DNA of 35,520 bases from Ruminococcus sp. YRD2003 (GCA_900109435.1 FNZT01000021.1:1-35520), one strand, 5' to 3'. Numbered from the stretch's first letter, positions 17,753 to 26,623 are shown. Notes: generated by a model from the letters alone, not told the origin. Numbers and translations are program-made.

Positions 17753-18802
17753 TTATAGTTCACGCATAATATTCAGCGTGTGACGTATTCCTTCTTCAAC
17801 AGTAAACTGACCTTTCCAACCAAGAGCCTCGAGCTTTTTACTACTGAGAACCTGCTTTGCGATAGGAGTCATCTCTGCATTCGCTACTTCATCAGGATCC
17901 GCAAAAATAACCTTTGTTCCTGTCTGAGCAGCAACTTCCTTTGCAAAACCAGCTATTGTTGTTCTTGAATTTGAATTAGCAATATTATAAGCATTGCCGC
18001 TCTCGCCGCTTGTAAGAACAGAAAGAATAGCCGAAGCAGAATCTGCAAGATAAGTATAAGAGCGCATCTGATTGCCTGCACTATTAAGAACTATATCCTC
18101 TCCTGCAAGACCTTTATTTACAAACTGAGCGTTTGCACGATTGTCAGCCTTTGTAACAGTCGGACCATACGTGTGACTAGGTCTAACTATTACTGTATCA
18201 ATTCCAAACTGCTTTGTATATGAAACACAAAGCGTCTCAGCCGTTCTCTTACCGTTTGGATAGCACGAACGTGCTGATGTAGGATCGACATAGCCTGCAT
18301 ATGATTCTTCAAAAGATTCAAGACTAAGGTCTCCCTGGCCGTAAACTTCTCCTGATGAGATATAGAGCATACGCTTTGTTCCATGCTCTTTACCGTAATC
18401 AAGCAGATATTTAGTACCAAGTATATTGCTCATAACAGTTCCAACAGGGTCACTATTAAATGCTGCTGGAAACGCCGGACTTGCTGCATGAATTATATAA
18501 TCTACAGAAAAATCAAAGTCTGGCAGTTCATTTACGTTGTGCTCAACAAAATGAAGCTTATCCGTGTTGATACCTTCATACCTTGCTGCAAGTCTCTCTG
18601 CACTGAGATCCATTGCGTAAACTGTAATGTTGGCATTCATATGCTGATTAGCATAAAGAAGCATATCAGCCATAAATGAACCAATAAGACCAGAACCACC
18701 TGCAATAAGAACAGAAGAATTATACAGCTTTTCAAGTCCTACTGTAGCTTTAACAGCTATCTCAATATCTTTTTTGTAGTTTTCGCTTTTATAAAAACTC
18801 AT
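17753..18802 (-). CDS. Extended-SDR NAD-dependent epimerase/dehydratase, substrate unknown
   Basis: The protein of 349 aa has an NAD-binding motif displaced from the very N-terminus (LIAGGSGLIGSF, about 34-45), an IHAASPAFP segment, ISSGEVYGQGD, and a YPNGK catalytic pair. It resembles UDP-glucuronate decarboxylase and dTDP-glucose dehydratase relatives without being a clear match to either. Its neighbours (AraD and an IspD/TarI-like enzyme) suggest that it acts on a pentose- or CDP-linked intermediate, perhaps as the reductase or epimerase step. The start is the ATG at 18802; a TTG at 18808 is only 4 nt from the AAAGGA ribosome binding site. Confidence 0.82.
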   Translation of the reverse strand: MSFYKSENYKKDIEIAVKATVGLEKLYNSSVLIAGGSGLIGSFMADMLLYANQHMNANITVYAMDLSAERLAARYEGINTDKLHFVEHNVNELPDFDFSVDYIIHAASPAFPAAFNSDPVGTVMSNILGTKYLLDYGKEHGTKRMLYISSGEVYGQGDLSLESFEESYAGYVDPTSARSCYPNGKRTAETLCVSYTKQFGIDTVIVRPSHTYGPTVTKADNRANAQFVNKGLAGEDIVLNSAGNQMRSYTYLADSASAILSVLTSGESGNAYNIANSNSRTTIAGFAKEVAAQTGTKVIFADPDEVANAEMTPIAKQVLSSKKLEALGWKGQFTVEEGIRHTLNIMREL

Positions 18803-18808
18803 AATCAA

Positions 18809-19525
18809 TTAGTCCTTTAACCAGTCTGATCTTTTGGCCTTGAGAAGTGCCTTGAATATATCAATATCTTCTACCGTTGTAAGCTTGATGTTCTTTTCAG
18901 AGCCTGCTGAGAAATGAACTTGCTCGCCCATTTCTATCATAAGAGTGCATGAAGCAACAGAATTTGTGATACCTGCTTCAAGAGCTCTTCTGTGAAGATT
19001 ACATATCTTTCCGATAGTAAAGCCCTGAGGTGTCTGTGTTCTCTTGAGGTTGTCTCTTGGATAGCTTCCTGTTGATTCCTCACCGTTCTCCGTCTGCATC
19101 ATTGCTTCAGCACAAGGAATTACAGTGATTGCATTCCCATACTTTCTTGTTTTAGCTATACAGTCAGAGATTATCTCTGCTGATACCATAGGACGAATAG
19201 CATCATGAATAAGAACGATATCGTCCTTATCAAAATGCTTTTCAAGCTCATAAACGCCATTACGAATAGAATCCTGTCCGTTTTTTCCGCCCGGAACAAC
19301 ATATTTGAGCTTAGTGATGTTGAACTGCTTTGCGTAAGCCCAAAGCACCTGATCCCATCCCTCGATACATACGACTGCAATAGCATCTATCTCAGGATGA
19401 TTCTGGAATGCCTCCAGTGTGTAAACGATTACAGGACGCTCATGTACAGTTAAAAACTGCTTTGGTATATCCTGATGCATCCTGTTACCGGAACCTCCGG
19501 CGATTAATAATCCGATATTAGCCAT
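18809..19525 (-). CDS. IspD/TarI-like cytidylyltransferase
   Basis: The 238-aa protein has the nucleotidyltransferase loop AGGSGNRM (9-16), PKQF (21-24) and HDAIRP (107-112), all hallmarks of the IspD/TarI family that makes CDP-methylerythritol or CDP-ribitol. IspD is normally a housekeeping isoprenoid gene; placement between LicD and AraD in a capsule operon points to CDP activation of a polyol or pentulose phosphate (TarI-like). Sequence alone cannot fix the substrate. The start is the ATG at 19525, 7 nt from GAGGAG; the ATG two codons earlier is too close. It overlaps the licD end by 8 bp. Confidence 0.88.
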   Translation of the reverse strand: MANIGLLIAGGSGNRMHQDIPKQFLTVHERPVIVYTLEAFQNHPEIDAIAVVCIEGWDQVLWAYAKQFNITKLKYVVPGGKNGQDSIRNGVYELEKHFDKDDIVLIHDAIRPMVSAEIISDCIAKTRKYGNAITVIPCAEAMMQTENGEESTGSYPRDNLKRTQTPQGFTIGKICNLHRRALEAGITNSVASCTLMIEMGEQVHFSAGSEKNIKLTTVEDIDIFKALLKAKRSDWLKD

Positions 19526-20315
19526 TTTCATTCTCCTCTTCGTTAATCAACTTGATAACAACCTCCTCAGATATTGCACTTTTTGAAGGTGGGGTCATAT
19601 AGTCACCATATCGCTTTGTTAGATAAGCGTGTGGATTAGTCGGACCGTAAAAATGATATCCCTCAAAAATCAATTCCTTAGGCTTATCAAACCACTCTTT
19701 CTTGTAAGTTATCGCACTAAGGAATGTGATATCAAGTCCATAATAATCTGCGATTTCAAAACTTCTACCTCTATATCTCAGCTTTTTTTCAATCCTACGA
19801 ATATCACGTTCTCTGTTTTTTTCGCTAAAAAACAACATGAATAGCTTTGATGCGATTACAGCAACTTTTCCATGATTCTGAGGAATTCCCCCCACCAGTA
19901 GCTTATAAAGATGTGATCTCATAATATTAGCAAGAAGTCCTACCTTTGTTGGCGGGCAATTGTAGAATGGGTAAATATCCATGTTGACATTTCTCTTCTT
20001 AATAACTCTACCATCCTTAATTACTTCACACTTGTGCTTTGTATCGACTATACTCATATCTATCAGCTTAAAAGACGAATCCGTTCTTCTACTTGCAATG
20101 AAATAGTCGCCAAATTCCTTTTGATATCTTTCCAGTCTGACAGCGTCTTCGATAGGCATAAGAACATCGACATCATGATCCCAAGGGATAAAACCGTTGT
20201 GCCTCATAGCCCCGATGCAAGTGCCATATGCCAGATAGTATCTCAATCCATGCTTGCGACACACTTCATCGAGTTTAACTAGCATTTCTAATTGAAGCTT
20301 TTGTATATCATTCAT
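19518..20315 (-). CDS. licD: LicD-family phosphotransferase
   Basis: LicD proteins transfer a phosphorylated substituent (phosphocholine, ribitol phosphate and others) from a CDP donor onto a glycan, forming a phosphodiester. This one is 265 aa and has the nucleotidyltransferase-fold core YLAYGTCIGAMRHNGFIPWD (27-46) with D46, D48 and D50 as likely metal ligands. No choline-uptake or choline-kinase genes are nearby, while a CDP-forming enzyme follows directly, so the donor is more likely a CDP-polyol. The ATG at 20315 is chosen over a GTG three codons upstream, which overlaps the AGG of the ribosome binding site. Confidence 0.9.
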   Translation of the reverse strand: MNDIQKLQLEMLVKLDEVCRKHGLRYYLAYGTCIGAMRHNGFIPWDHDVDVLMPIEDAVRLERYQKEFGDYFIASRRTDSSFKLIDMSIVDTKHKCEVIKDGRVIKKRNVNMDIYPFYNCPPTKVGLLANIMRSHLYKLLVGGIPQNHGKVAVIASKLFMLFFSEKNRERDIRRIEKKLRYRGRSFEIADYYGLDITFLSAITYKKEWFDKPKELIFEGYHFYGPTNPHAYLTKRYGDYMTPPSKSAISEEVVIKLINEEENENG

Positions 20316-20361
20316 ATATATCACCTATTATACTTGAAGCTCAAGCTCTTAATTTTGATTA

Positions 20362-21237
20362 TTACATCCATAAATCGTAAGGAAATGATTCTACAAGTTG
20401 ATTCTTCATTCTTGCCAAATCCGGAACATTTGCAACCTCCATGGTTATTGCCTTTTGCAAATCGGTTTCAACATGAATTCCTCTTCCTGTTGAGGCATAC
20501 CAATCCTCATATTTATATCGAAAACGTTCAGGTCGGTCCTCATAGTATATTGCAGGGACACCATATGCCTCCGCAAGAATGATACCATGAAGTGAGCTGC
20601 TTATAACCTTTTTGGCTGAGACAATCTTGTCAACAAGACTACAGTAGTCCTTGGTATTCATGCTGACAAGTTGTTCACTATCAACCACCTCTCTTGCCTT
20701 TTCAAACATCGAATAGTGCGGAATAACCAGGTAATCAAACTTTTTTTCTTTTGATAAGGGCTGATAAAACAAAGGCAACAACACAGCCGGATCTCCATAT
20801 ATATTTGGACAGGAATGTCCCATTCTAAGTAGTGTCCTTCGTGTATACGGTCCTCTTACACACCTAACGTCAAGCCTGCGAAAAGGTGGTTTGTGAGGCA
20901 ATGCCCTAAAGCCATTTGGTTCGAAAGCAAATCCACTTCCCCAAACCGTTGCATTCTGATAGCCCATCTGTAATATTGATCCTATCGCATATAAATGCCT
21001 TTTTCCACTTATTTTATCATCAAGCGAGAATCCCTTACGTTCCAGCATTGCCCTGACGATGACCTCTGAAAGATAATCACCTATATTACAGCTATCTTTA
21101 CTGCCACCCTCTTGACGCTCTGCATGGTAATAGTGAAGATTCACTTTGTTTTCATGAGCTCTGTATCTAGGATAATCCAGCATTATTGAATCGGCAGATA
21201 TGATACTGGAAGCTTCTTTAATCAATCTTGACAGCAA
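20362..21237 (-). CDS. Polysaccharide pyruvyl transferase family protein
   Basis: The protein of about 291 aa belongs to the CsaB/WcaK-type pyruvyl transferase family, which forms pyruvate ketals from phosphoenolpyruvate on sugars. Recognisable elements are NIGDYLSEVIVRAM near residue 53, NIYGDPAVLLPLFY at mid-protein, and the C-terminal SSLHGIILAEAYGVPAIYY with the family's conserved histidine. The start is uncertain: a GTG at 21246 directly abuts AGGA, whereas a TTG at 21237 has AGGAG at 8 nt and is preferred. Some members of this family are glycosyltransferase-like rather than ketal-forming, so pyruvylation is probable, not certain. Confidence 0.85.
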   Translation of the reverse strand: MLSRLIKEASSIISADSIMLDYPRYRAHENKVNLHYYHAERQEGGSKDSCNIGDYLSEVIVRAMLERKGFSLDDKISGKRHLYAIGSILQMGYQNATVWGSGFAFEPNGFRALPHKPPFRRLDVRCVRGPYTRRTLLRMGHSCPNIYGDPAVLLPLFYQPLSKEKKFDYLVIPHYSMFEKAREVVDSEQLVSMNTKDYCSLVDKIVSAKKVISSSLHGIILAEAYGVPAIYYEDRPERFRYKYEDWYASTGRGIHVETDLQKAITMEVANVPDLARMKNQLVESFPYDLWM

Positions 21238-21255
21238 CGCATTCACTCCTGAACC

Positions 21256-22473
21256 TTAATCCTTTTTCACATACTTCTCATAGATGCTCTTTCCAAAGCT
21301 TGTCTTATAAATTTTTCGCCTCATAACGCGATATAAAAGCGTAATCTTTCCGAGAAAACGATCTAAAAGAGAAACTTCTCTCCTAACAAGCTTATAGTTA
21401 TCGTTCCATTCATGCCAAACTGGAACTTCCTTCCAACTTCTCAGAGCCATCATTATACGAAAATACTCGTGTTTATGCTTGTTAAAATAATCAACGTCAA
21501 ATACATTTTTATACAAATCAAGCTTTTTCAAGCCGTATAGCGCAATCATAGTTCTGCGACACTTATCACATTTGCTACAATTATGCGCCTGTGCAACACA
21601 TACATTCAGTTTATTATAAGTTATTGGGTATTTAGAAATGAATTGAAGCTTTTCGTTCCTTGATACCTCAGCGCCACTGAGATAAAATTTCAGATTCGGT
21701 GTCGATAAACAAGGCAAATTGAGAATATCATAGAACGATGTATCTGTTTCTTTGAATTTAAACTCTGCAAATTCATATGAGCTCGCAAAATAGTATTTAC
21801 TAAACAGCTTCTGCATAAGAAGCGGTATAGCCAAAGTACGATAGGTATTAGTCGCTTCATGTCCTTGCTTAAGGAATTCATTTATATTTGTATCGACACA
21901 AACCATCTCAAGGCCCAACTCATCAGCAACACTCTTAATCCAATCTATTCTTTCATGATATCGTTCTCTTGCCTTATCACCGCCAAAAGCTCCACTAGCT
22001 CCAGCGTTGAAGAAAGTCAAATGCGTGACATTGAAATCACTCTTTTCCATTCCAGTATGCTTAAGCAAAGTGTAGAACGAATCTACTCCACCAGATGCAG
22101 ATGCACCAACAGCGTTCACTCCACTATCATTCGAAAGTGTCCCTGCTTCAGATTTGAGCAGTAGCTTAATGCGCTTATACTTGTGGATGTTTTTTGAAAT
22201 AGCAGGAATTAAACTGTTTTCAAGTGAATACATCAGTTCCTCAGTTATTGGCTGATCCGAAGTGATATCCAAACTATGCTCCATAGCATAAAGGAGAACA
22301 TTCACAACAATGCCGTCGATGCGTTCAAATGTGATAGCATTTTTGTATTTACTGTCAAATTCGTACCATATTGTATATTTTTTGTTATCTAATGAAAGGT
22401 CAGAATAAAGCCGAACGCCGTTATCTGAATCTTTAATATAAGGTCTCCCTATTTTAAGAATCTTATTTGACAT
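21256..22473 (-). CDS. PP-loop ATP-pyrophosphatase-like protein of unknown function
   Basis: The 405-aa protein carries an exact PP-loop, SGGVDS (127-132), the mark of enzymes that adenylate a carbonyl or carboxyl substrate and replace it with N or S (QueC, asparagine synthetase and WbpG-like amidotransferases). Further on are VCVDTNINEF (191-200) and a cysteine cluster C299-C302-C305 (CSKCDKCRRT) that may bind zinc. The N-terminal ~115 residues match nothing I recognise. It lies between a pyruvyl transferase and an SDR/ATP-grasp/hydrolase block, so modification of a sugar or its carboxylate is likely. No dedicated glutaminase partner is adjacent. Confidence 0.7.
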   Translation of the reverse strand: MSNKILKIGRPYIKDSDNGVRLYSDLSLDNKKYTIWYEFDSKYKNAITFERIDGIVVNVLLYAMEHSLDITSDQPITEELMYSLENSLIPAISKNIHKYKRIKLLLKSEAGTLSNDSGVNAVGASASGGVDSFYTLLKHTGMEKSDFNVTHLTFFNAGASGAFGGDKARERYHERIDWIKSVADELGLEMVCVDTNINEFLKQGHEATNTYRTLAIPLLMQKLFSKYYFASSYEFAEFKFKETDTSFYDILNLPCLSTPNLKFYLSGAEVSRNEKLQFISKYPITYNKLNVCVAQAHNCSKCDKCRRTMIALYGLKKLDLYKNVFDVDYFNKHKHEYFRIMMALRSWKEVPVWHEWNDNYKLVRREVSLLDRFLGKITLLYRVMRRKIYKTSFGKSIYEKYVKKD

Positions 22474-22545
22474 TTTTCTTTCTCCCCATAATCAACATTA
22501 TGCACAGTATGTTTATTTAGCACAATTAACTCAAATTCTCAACAA

Positions 22546-23319
22546 TCAGCTGATATACTCCCCAGCAGTAATCCTGAACGTACTACCGGTCATCATTGAA
22601 CTTGCATCCGAGAGCATATATATAATACCTTCAATGTAATCGTCACGCTCGCACATTCTCCCCATCGGAAGATATGCTCCAGCGCGAGCCCTTAGTTCCT
22701 CTTCGCTCTCACCCTGTGACCGTCTAAGCTCGACCTCTCCCTCGGTGGGAGTCCAGCCAAGAGTGAGATAATTGCAGCGGATATGCTCAGTCGCATAGTT
22801 GTGAGCAATATGCTCCATAAGCGTCCTCAGGACACCCTTGCTACAAGCATAAGCTGCTCTGTCCTTTTCTCCACTCCACGCATGAGCTGAACCAGTTAAG
22901 ACGATTGAACCACCACCGTTCAGGCGCATATACTTTATTGCCTGCTGGCAACAGAAGAACGCTGCACGGAAATTAATATCCATCACAGCATCAAACGTCT
23001 TTTCATCGCAAGTATCAAGCGGAGAAACAGGTGTAATACCCGCATAATTGAAGAAACCGTCAACCTTACCGTAGACTCTGTAAGCCTCGTCGAACAAGTT
23101 CCTACAATCATCAACGCTTGTAAGGTCTGTCTTAACGAAGATGCCCTCAGAACCTACAGCCTTGATCGTATCTATTATTACAAGAGCTGCTTTTTCATCA
23201 CGTCCGCCAATGACGACCTTCGCGCCTTCACGCCCTGCCGCTTCTGCAAAAGCACGCCCAACGCCTTTAGTACCACCAGAAATAACGATAACCTTATCTT
23301 TTAATCTCTGTAATTCCAT
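22546..23319 (-). CDS. Classical SDR oxidoreductase (FabG-like fold)
   Basis: The 257-aa classical short-chain dehydrogenase has the cofactor motif SGGTKGVG (14-21), NYAG (91-94, normally NNAG, so one conserved Asn is replaced by Tyr), and the catalytic S144-Y157-K161. Its start overlaps the ATP-grasp stop as TAATG, so the two are translationally coupled and probably act on the same intermediate. The substrate is unknown; a fatty-acid role is unlikely in this operon. A 72-bp spacer separates it from the PP-loop gene that follows. Confidence 0.87.
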   Translation of the reverse strand: MELQRLKDKVIVISGGTKGVGRAFAEAAGREGAKVVIGGRDEKAALVIIDTIKAVGSEGIFVKTDLTSVDDCRNLFDEAYRVYGKVDGFFNYAGITPVSPLDTCDEKTFDAVMDINFRAAFFCCQQAIKYMRLNGGGSIVLTGSAHAWSGEKDRAAYACSKGVLRTLMEHIAHNYATEHIRCNYLTLGWTPTEGEVELRRSQGESEEELRARAGAYLPMGRMCERDDYIEGIIYMLSDASSMMTGSTFRITAGEYIS

Positions 23320-24611
23320 TACTTCAACTCCAGAGCTTCCTCAGCATTAAATCCCTTGAGAAGCATATTATTTCCATTCTCGTCGTAAACGCGTACCGCT
23401 TTCTCATAATAATTAAGCTTGTCAGCAAGTTCCTGCTTAGAATTACAAACAAGATACAGTCTTGTAAGAACCTGCTTCTCATTACCAATCCACTCAGGAA
23501 CGACTGTATCGCCTTCATGAAGTCTCTGAATGTTAGCAACTACGCAACTGTCTTTATCAAGGTCATCAAGTCCTTCGATCTTAGCGATCTTGCCCTGCTT
23601 GAGTAAAAACCACTTTGTTGCAGCCCATTTGCCGCGAAGTCTTGTATCGTCATCCTTAGTGAGGTCAATATCTCCCTCTGAGCCTGTCAGAGCAAAACGG
23701 ATAAGCATTTCTCTCTGATCGAAACCGTGGATTGCTTTCATAAGGAGATGAGGAGCTTCACCCTGAAGACGGAAGCCTGTATCATAAACATAGAAATCAT
23801 CATTTTCAAAGAAGCCCGAAAGCATGAGAATACCATTCTCAATACCGATTTCCTTGAACATACGCAGAGCATTGTCGTGCATACGGCTAAAGTACACATC
23901 AAGATGCTTTGAAGGGTATGTACCGCCAAGACAAACCCTGCTGAGGCCCGGCTGTTCATCAGTAGTGTAACGGTCATATATGCAGGAAGCACTGCAAACG
24001 CCGTCCTTGAATGTATAATACATTCCCATATCTTCGCACTGCATATACTTTTCAACAATAAAGCGTTTCTTAAATGAAGCATCAAGAGCTTTTTTTACAC
24101 CTTCTCTGAGTTCTTCCTCATTAAAGGCAACTGTCATTCCAACACCACCGCCGTTATCGACAGGCTTTACCATAACAGGATACTGTATCTTATCAAGATC
24201 CTCGCGCTTCATCTCAGCATCAAGTTTGAACTCAGGAATTCCGTGTACGCCATAGCGCTCACAAGTAGCCTTGAATTCATCTTTAAACGCAAATACATCT
24301 ACAATTTTCTGAGTTGCATAGCAAGGGAGATTGAGAGCATCGCAAACCTTGCAGTACATAGGGACAAGAATGTCAGCTACTCCGACAAGAACGCCGTCCA
24401 CATTTTCGTCTTTTGCAATCTTGATAACAGCATCAGCATCAAGGCCTTCAAAATCATAAGATTTCCACGCGTAAGCCTTCGCGGGATCGGTATGCCTTGC
24501 AGAAGCAACTATTGTTTTGATTCCCCAATTGTTAGCTATTTCAACAAGCGGAATAGTCTCCGGATTTCCACCCAGTATAAGCAGCTTCTTGCCTTCAAAC
24601 TCTCTTTCCAT
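23319..24611 (-). CDS. ATP-grasp carboxylate ligase-like protein
   Basis: The 430-aa protein is built like carbamoyl-phosphate-synthase/PurK-type ATP-grasp ligases: an N-terminal Rossmann-like preATP-grasp domain (LLILGGNPETIPLVEIANNW, 10-29), a lid region starting at about residue 125, and ATP-binding segments PVMVKPVDNGGGVGM (about 147-161) and FIVEKYMQCEDMG. Such enzymes activate a carboxylate as acyl phosphate and couple it to an amine. It is co-translated with the SDR and lies 15 bp after the UlaG-like hydrolase. The substrate cannot be read from the sequence. The ATG at 24611 has AAGGAGAA upstream. Confidence 0.83.
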   Translation of the reverse strand: MEREFEGKKLLILGGNPETIPLVEIANNWGIKTIVASARHTDPAKAYAWKSYDFEGLDADAVIKIAKDENVDGVLVGVADILVPMYCKVCDALNLPCYATQKIVDVFAFKDEFKATCERYGVHGIPEFKLDAEMKREDLDKIQYPVMVKPVDNGGGVGMTVAFNEEELREGVKKALDASFKKRFIVEKYMQCEDMGMYYTFKDGVCSASCIYDRYTTDEQPGLSRVCLGGTYPSKHLDVYFSRMHDNALRMFKEIGIENGILMLSGFFENDDFYVYDTGFRLQGEAPHLLMKAIHGFDQREMLIRFALTGSEGDIDLTKDDDTRLRGKWAATKWFLLKQGKIAKIEGLDDLDKDSCVVANIQRLHEGDTVVPEWIGNEKQVLTRLYLVCNSKQELADKLNYYEKAVRVYDENGNNMLLKGFNAEEALELK

Positions 24612-24625
24612 TTCAACTTCTCCTT

Positions 24626-25396
24626 TTATATTATTATTCCTTCACCGAGGCTCATCAAGAGCACTCTATCATCAGGATACTCATTTCTCATTATTTCAAG
24701 GAATCTACCTGGATTGCCGCCATGCGTTGCAAACATTCCAAAATGACACGGTATTGTGAGCTTGCTTCCAAGAGCGTGAGCATACTCAGCAAATTCCTTT
24801 TCATTCATATTACCGAACGCTCCGTTTATCGGACCAATAACCACATCAAGCTGACCCAGATTCTTGATATCATTTACTCGATCCATTCGCAGGCAGGTAT
24901 CGCCTGCCATATATACCTTTTTGCCGTCCACAGTAATAACTGCTCCAACTGCATCAGGAGCGCCCTTGCCGTGATCGCACTCAACAAAATCAATGTGAAA
25001 TTCACCGCAATCAACACTGTCACCCGGCTTGATATACAACGTATTCTCACCAGTCATCATAAGCCGATTTACTTCTGCTTCGCAATTGATTGAAGCGAAA
25101 AGTTTGGTATGATGATTGCTCATGAGCTGAGGTATCGCATCCATATCAAAATGATCGAAATGAGGATGGGTAGCTACAAGGCAGTCAAATTGAAGCTCAA
25201 ACGGATCAAGTATCTTAGGTACAAGCCTCTTGAATCCCATGTGCCCTTCAACACGTTCAACGCATTCCGAAAGACAAAGATCAAAACCAAGAAGCTGTCC
25301 GTTTTTACTTTTTATAATATATCCGGCTTGTCCGATAAAAAACAGGTGCGTTTCGCCGAGCTTGGCGGAAAGAATCCTTATTGCTGTATCATTCAT
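24626..25396 (-). CDS. Metallo-beta-lactamase-fold hydrolase, UlaG-like
   Basis: The 256-aa metal-dependent hydrolase has the dinuclear site signature THPHFDHFD (76-84), and downstream a VECDHGKGAPD segment, MAGDTCLR and CHFGMF, as in the UlaG/YtnP-like branch of the fold. UlaG itself is an L-ascorbate-6-phosphate lactonase; it is noteworthy that AraD (the homologue of UlaF) is also in this operon, but no other ula genes are present. A sugar-lactone or phosphodiester substrate is possible. No signal peptide is seen, so it is cytoplasmic. It is 10 bp after the GT2 stop codon. Confidence 0.82.
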   Translation of the reverse strand: MNDTAIRILSAKLGETHLFFIGQAGYIIKSKNGQLLGFDLCLSECVERVEGHMGFKRLVPKILDPFELQFDCLVATHPHFDHFDMDAIPQLMSNHHTKLFASINCEAEVNRLMMTGENTLYIKPGDSVDCGEFHIDFVECDHGKGAPDAVGAVITVDGKKVYMAGDTCLRMDRVNDIKNLGQLDVVIGPINGAFGNMNEKEFAEYAHALGSKLTIPCHFGMFATHGGNPGRFLEIMRNEYPDDRVLLMSLGEGIII

Positions 25397-25405
25397 AGCT
25401 TTACC

Positions 25406-26623
25406 TTACTTACAATTCAGATAACGTCCGAGCAATTCTTCTCTGATAGCTTCTTCGCAGCTTACTATCAATATCTTTTCCTTGCTAAGACCGTAATCAA
25501 GAAGTCTGTTGCATATATTCTTAGCGAGCAGTCTATCAACTGTCGCAATGAGGACATAGTCATATTCAAGCTTTGTTATGCTTTCAACAGGATCAACATC
25601 CATACAGCAGCGTCTGTACTCCCAATAATCATCGTCTACCCAGCCAATAACATCGCATCTTGAGTTTTCAAGGAAACGATTCATAAGCTGCTGACCAAAA
25701 GTACCTGCGCTATAAACAATAAGCTTCTTTCCATCTATTTTTGAACCATAAGGCGTAAACTCAGGCTCAGTTTCTGTAGCGTCAAGTATTCCGCCTGAAC
25801 GAATTATACAAATACTCAGAACATAATCTGTTACCTGTTTGATAAGGTCATACTCATTATTATTCTGCTTTGCAAAATTAAACAGATAATCGTACAAATA
25901 TCTGAGCTTTTTCGCTTCATTTGCAAATGATTCGCTCTTTTTAAGCATAGAATCTTCACGCTGACGATAATGGTACGCACAGTTATCTGTAATGCATACT
26001 CTTTTAGCAGCCAACAATGCGGGATAAGTTACCGCACCGTCTTCTCCAATTGATATTCTGTCATCAACGTTGAGCTGTGATTCCATTAAAACCTCTCTTT
26101 TGAAAAGCTTATTCCACACATATGTTGTAACTCCCGGGCGATAAAACTCGCCGTTGGAGATCATATTTCTATATAATTCTTCAAGCTTTGCCCCCTCATA
26201 GATTCCAGAAGGTAAGCTGTTTGTAAAATGCACACTTCTTTCAAAAAGGTCGCGGCTCTGTCCGGCACAAGCAATATCCGAATTGCTTGTAACGATTGAG
26301 GTGTATAAGGCCTCATAGAAGCCTGCTCCTACCCAGTCATCGCCATCCACATAGCCTACATATTCACCATTTGATGCAAGCAAACCAGCCTTTCGAGCTG
26401 AAACAAGTCCACCGTTTTCTTTGTGAATAACCTTGATACGATTATCCTTCTTTGCATACAAATCACATATTTCAGGACATCTGTCAGGAGAACCGTCGTC
26501 AACAAGTATTATTTCAAGATTCTTATACGTCTGATTCATCAAACTCTCGATACATATTCCAACGTATCTTTCTATCTTATATATCGGAACAATAACGCTT
26601 ATAAGTGAATTCTTGTTTTGCAA
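25406..26623 (-). CDS. GT2 glycosyltransferase with C-terminal Rossmann-like domain
   Basis: The N-terminal ~230 residues are a family 2 glycosyltransferase: SVIVPIYKIERYVGICIESL, LVDDGSPDRC and YVGYVDGDDW supply the nucleotide-sugar and metal-binding acidic groups. From about residue 296 the protein continues into a small nucleotide-binding-like domain (KKLIVYSAGTFGQQLMNRFL, then VIGWVDDDY), resembling the PglD-N or CoA-binding type domain also found as a tail on other capsule glycosyltransferases. At 405 aa it is therefore longer than a bare GT2. The start is a TTG at 26623, supported by GAGGTGG 5 nt upstream at the end of the preceding gene. Confidence 0.87.
   Translation of the reverse strand: MQNKNSLISVIVPIYKIERYVGICIESLMNQTYKNLEIILVDDGSPDRCPEICDLYAKKDNRIKVIHKENGGLVSARKAGLLASNGEYVGYVDGDDWVGAGFYEALYTSIVTSNSDIACAGQSRDLFERSVHFTNSLPSGIYEGAKLEELYRNMISNGEFYRPGVTTYVWNKLFKREVLMESQLNVDDRISIGEDGAVTYPALLAAKRVCITDNCAYHYRQREDSMLKKSESFANEAKKLRYLYDYLFNFAKQNNNEYDLIKQVTDYVLSICIIRSGGILDATETEPEFTPYGSKIDGKKLIVYSAGTFGQQLMNRFLENSRCDVIGWVDDDYWEYRRCCMDVDPVESITKLEYDYVLIATVDRLLAKNICNRLLDYGLSKEKILIVSCEEAIREELLGRYLNCK

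Noticed and set aside
18809..19525. Housekeeping isoprenoid IspD
   Set aside because: Motifs fit the IspD/TarI superfamily equally, but the gene is overlapped with licD and followed by an SDR and araD inside a polysaccharide operon, which favours a CDP-polyol role.
24626..25396. L-ascorbate catabolism (UlaG with AraD as UlaF)
   Set aside because: The two genes are 7 kb apart and no ascorbate transporter, UlaD, UlaE or UlaR-like gene is present.
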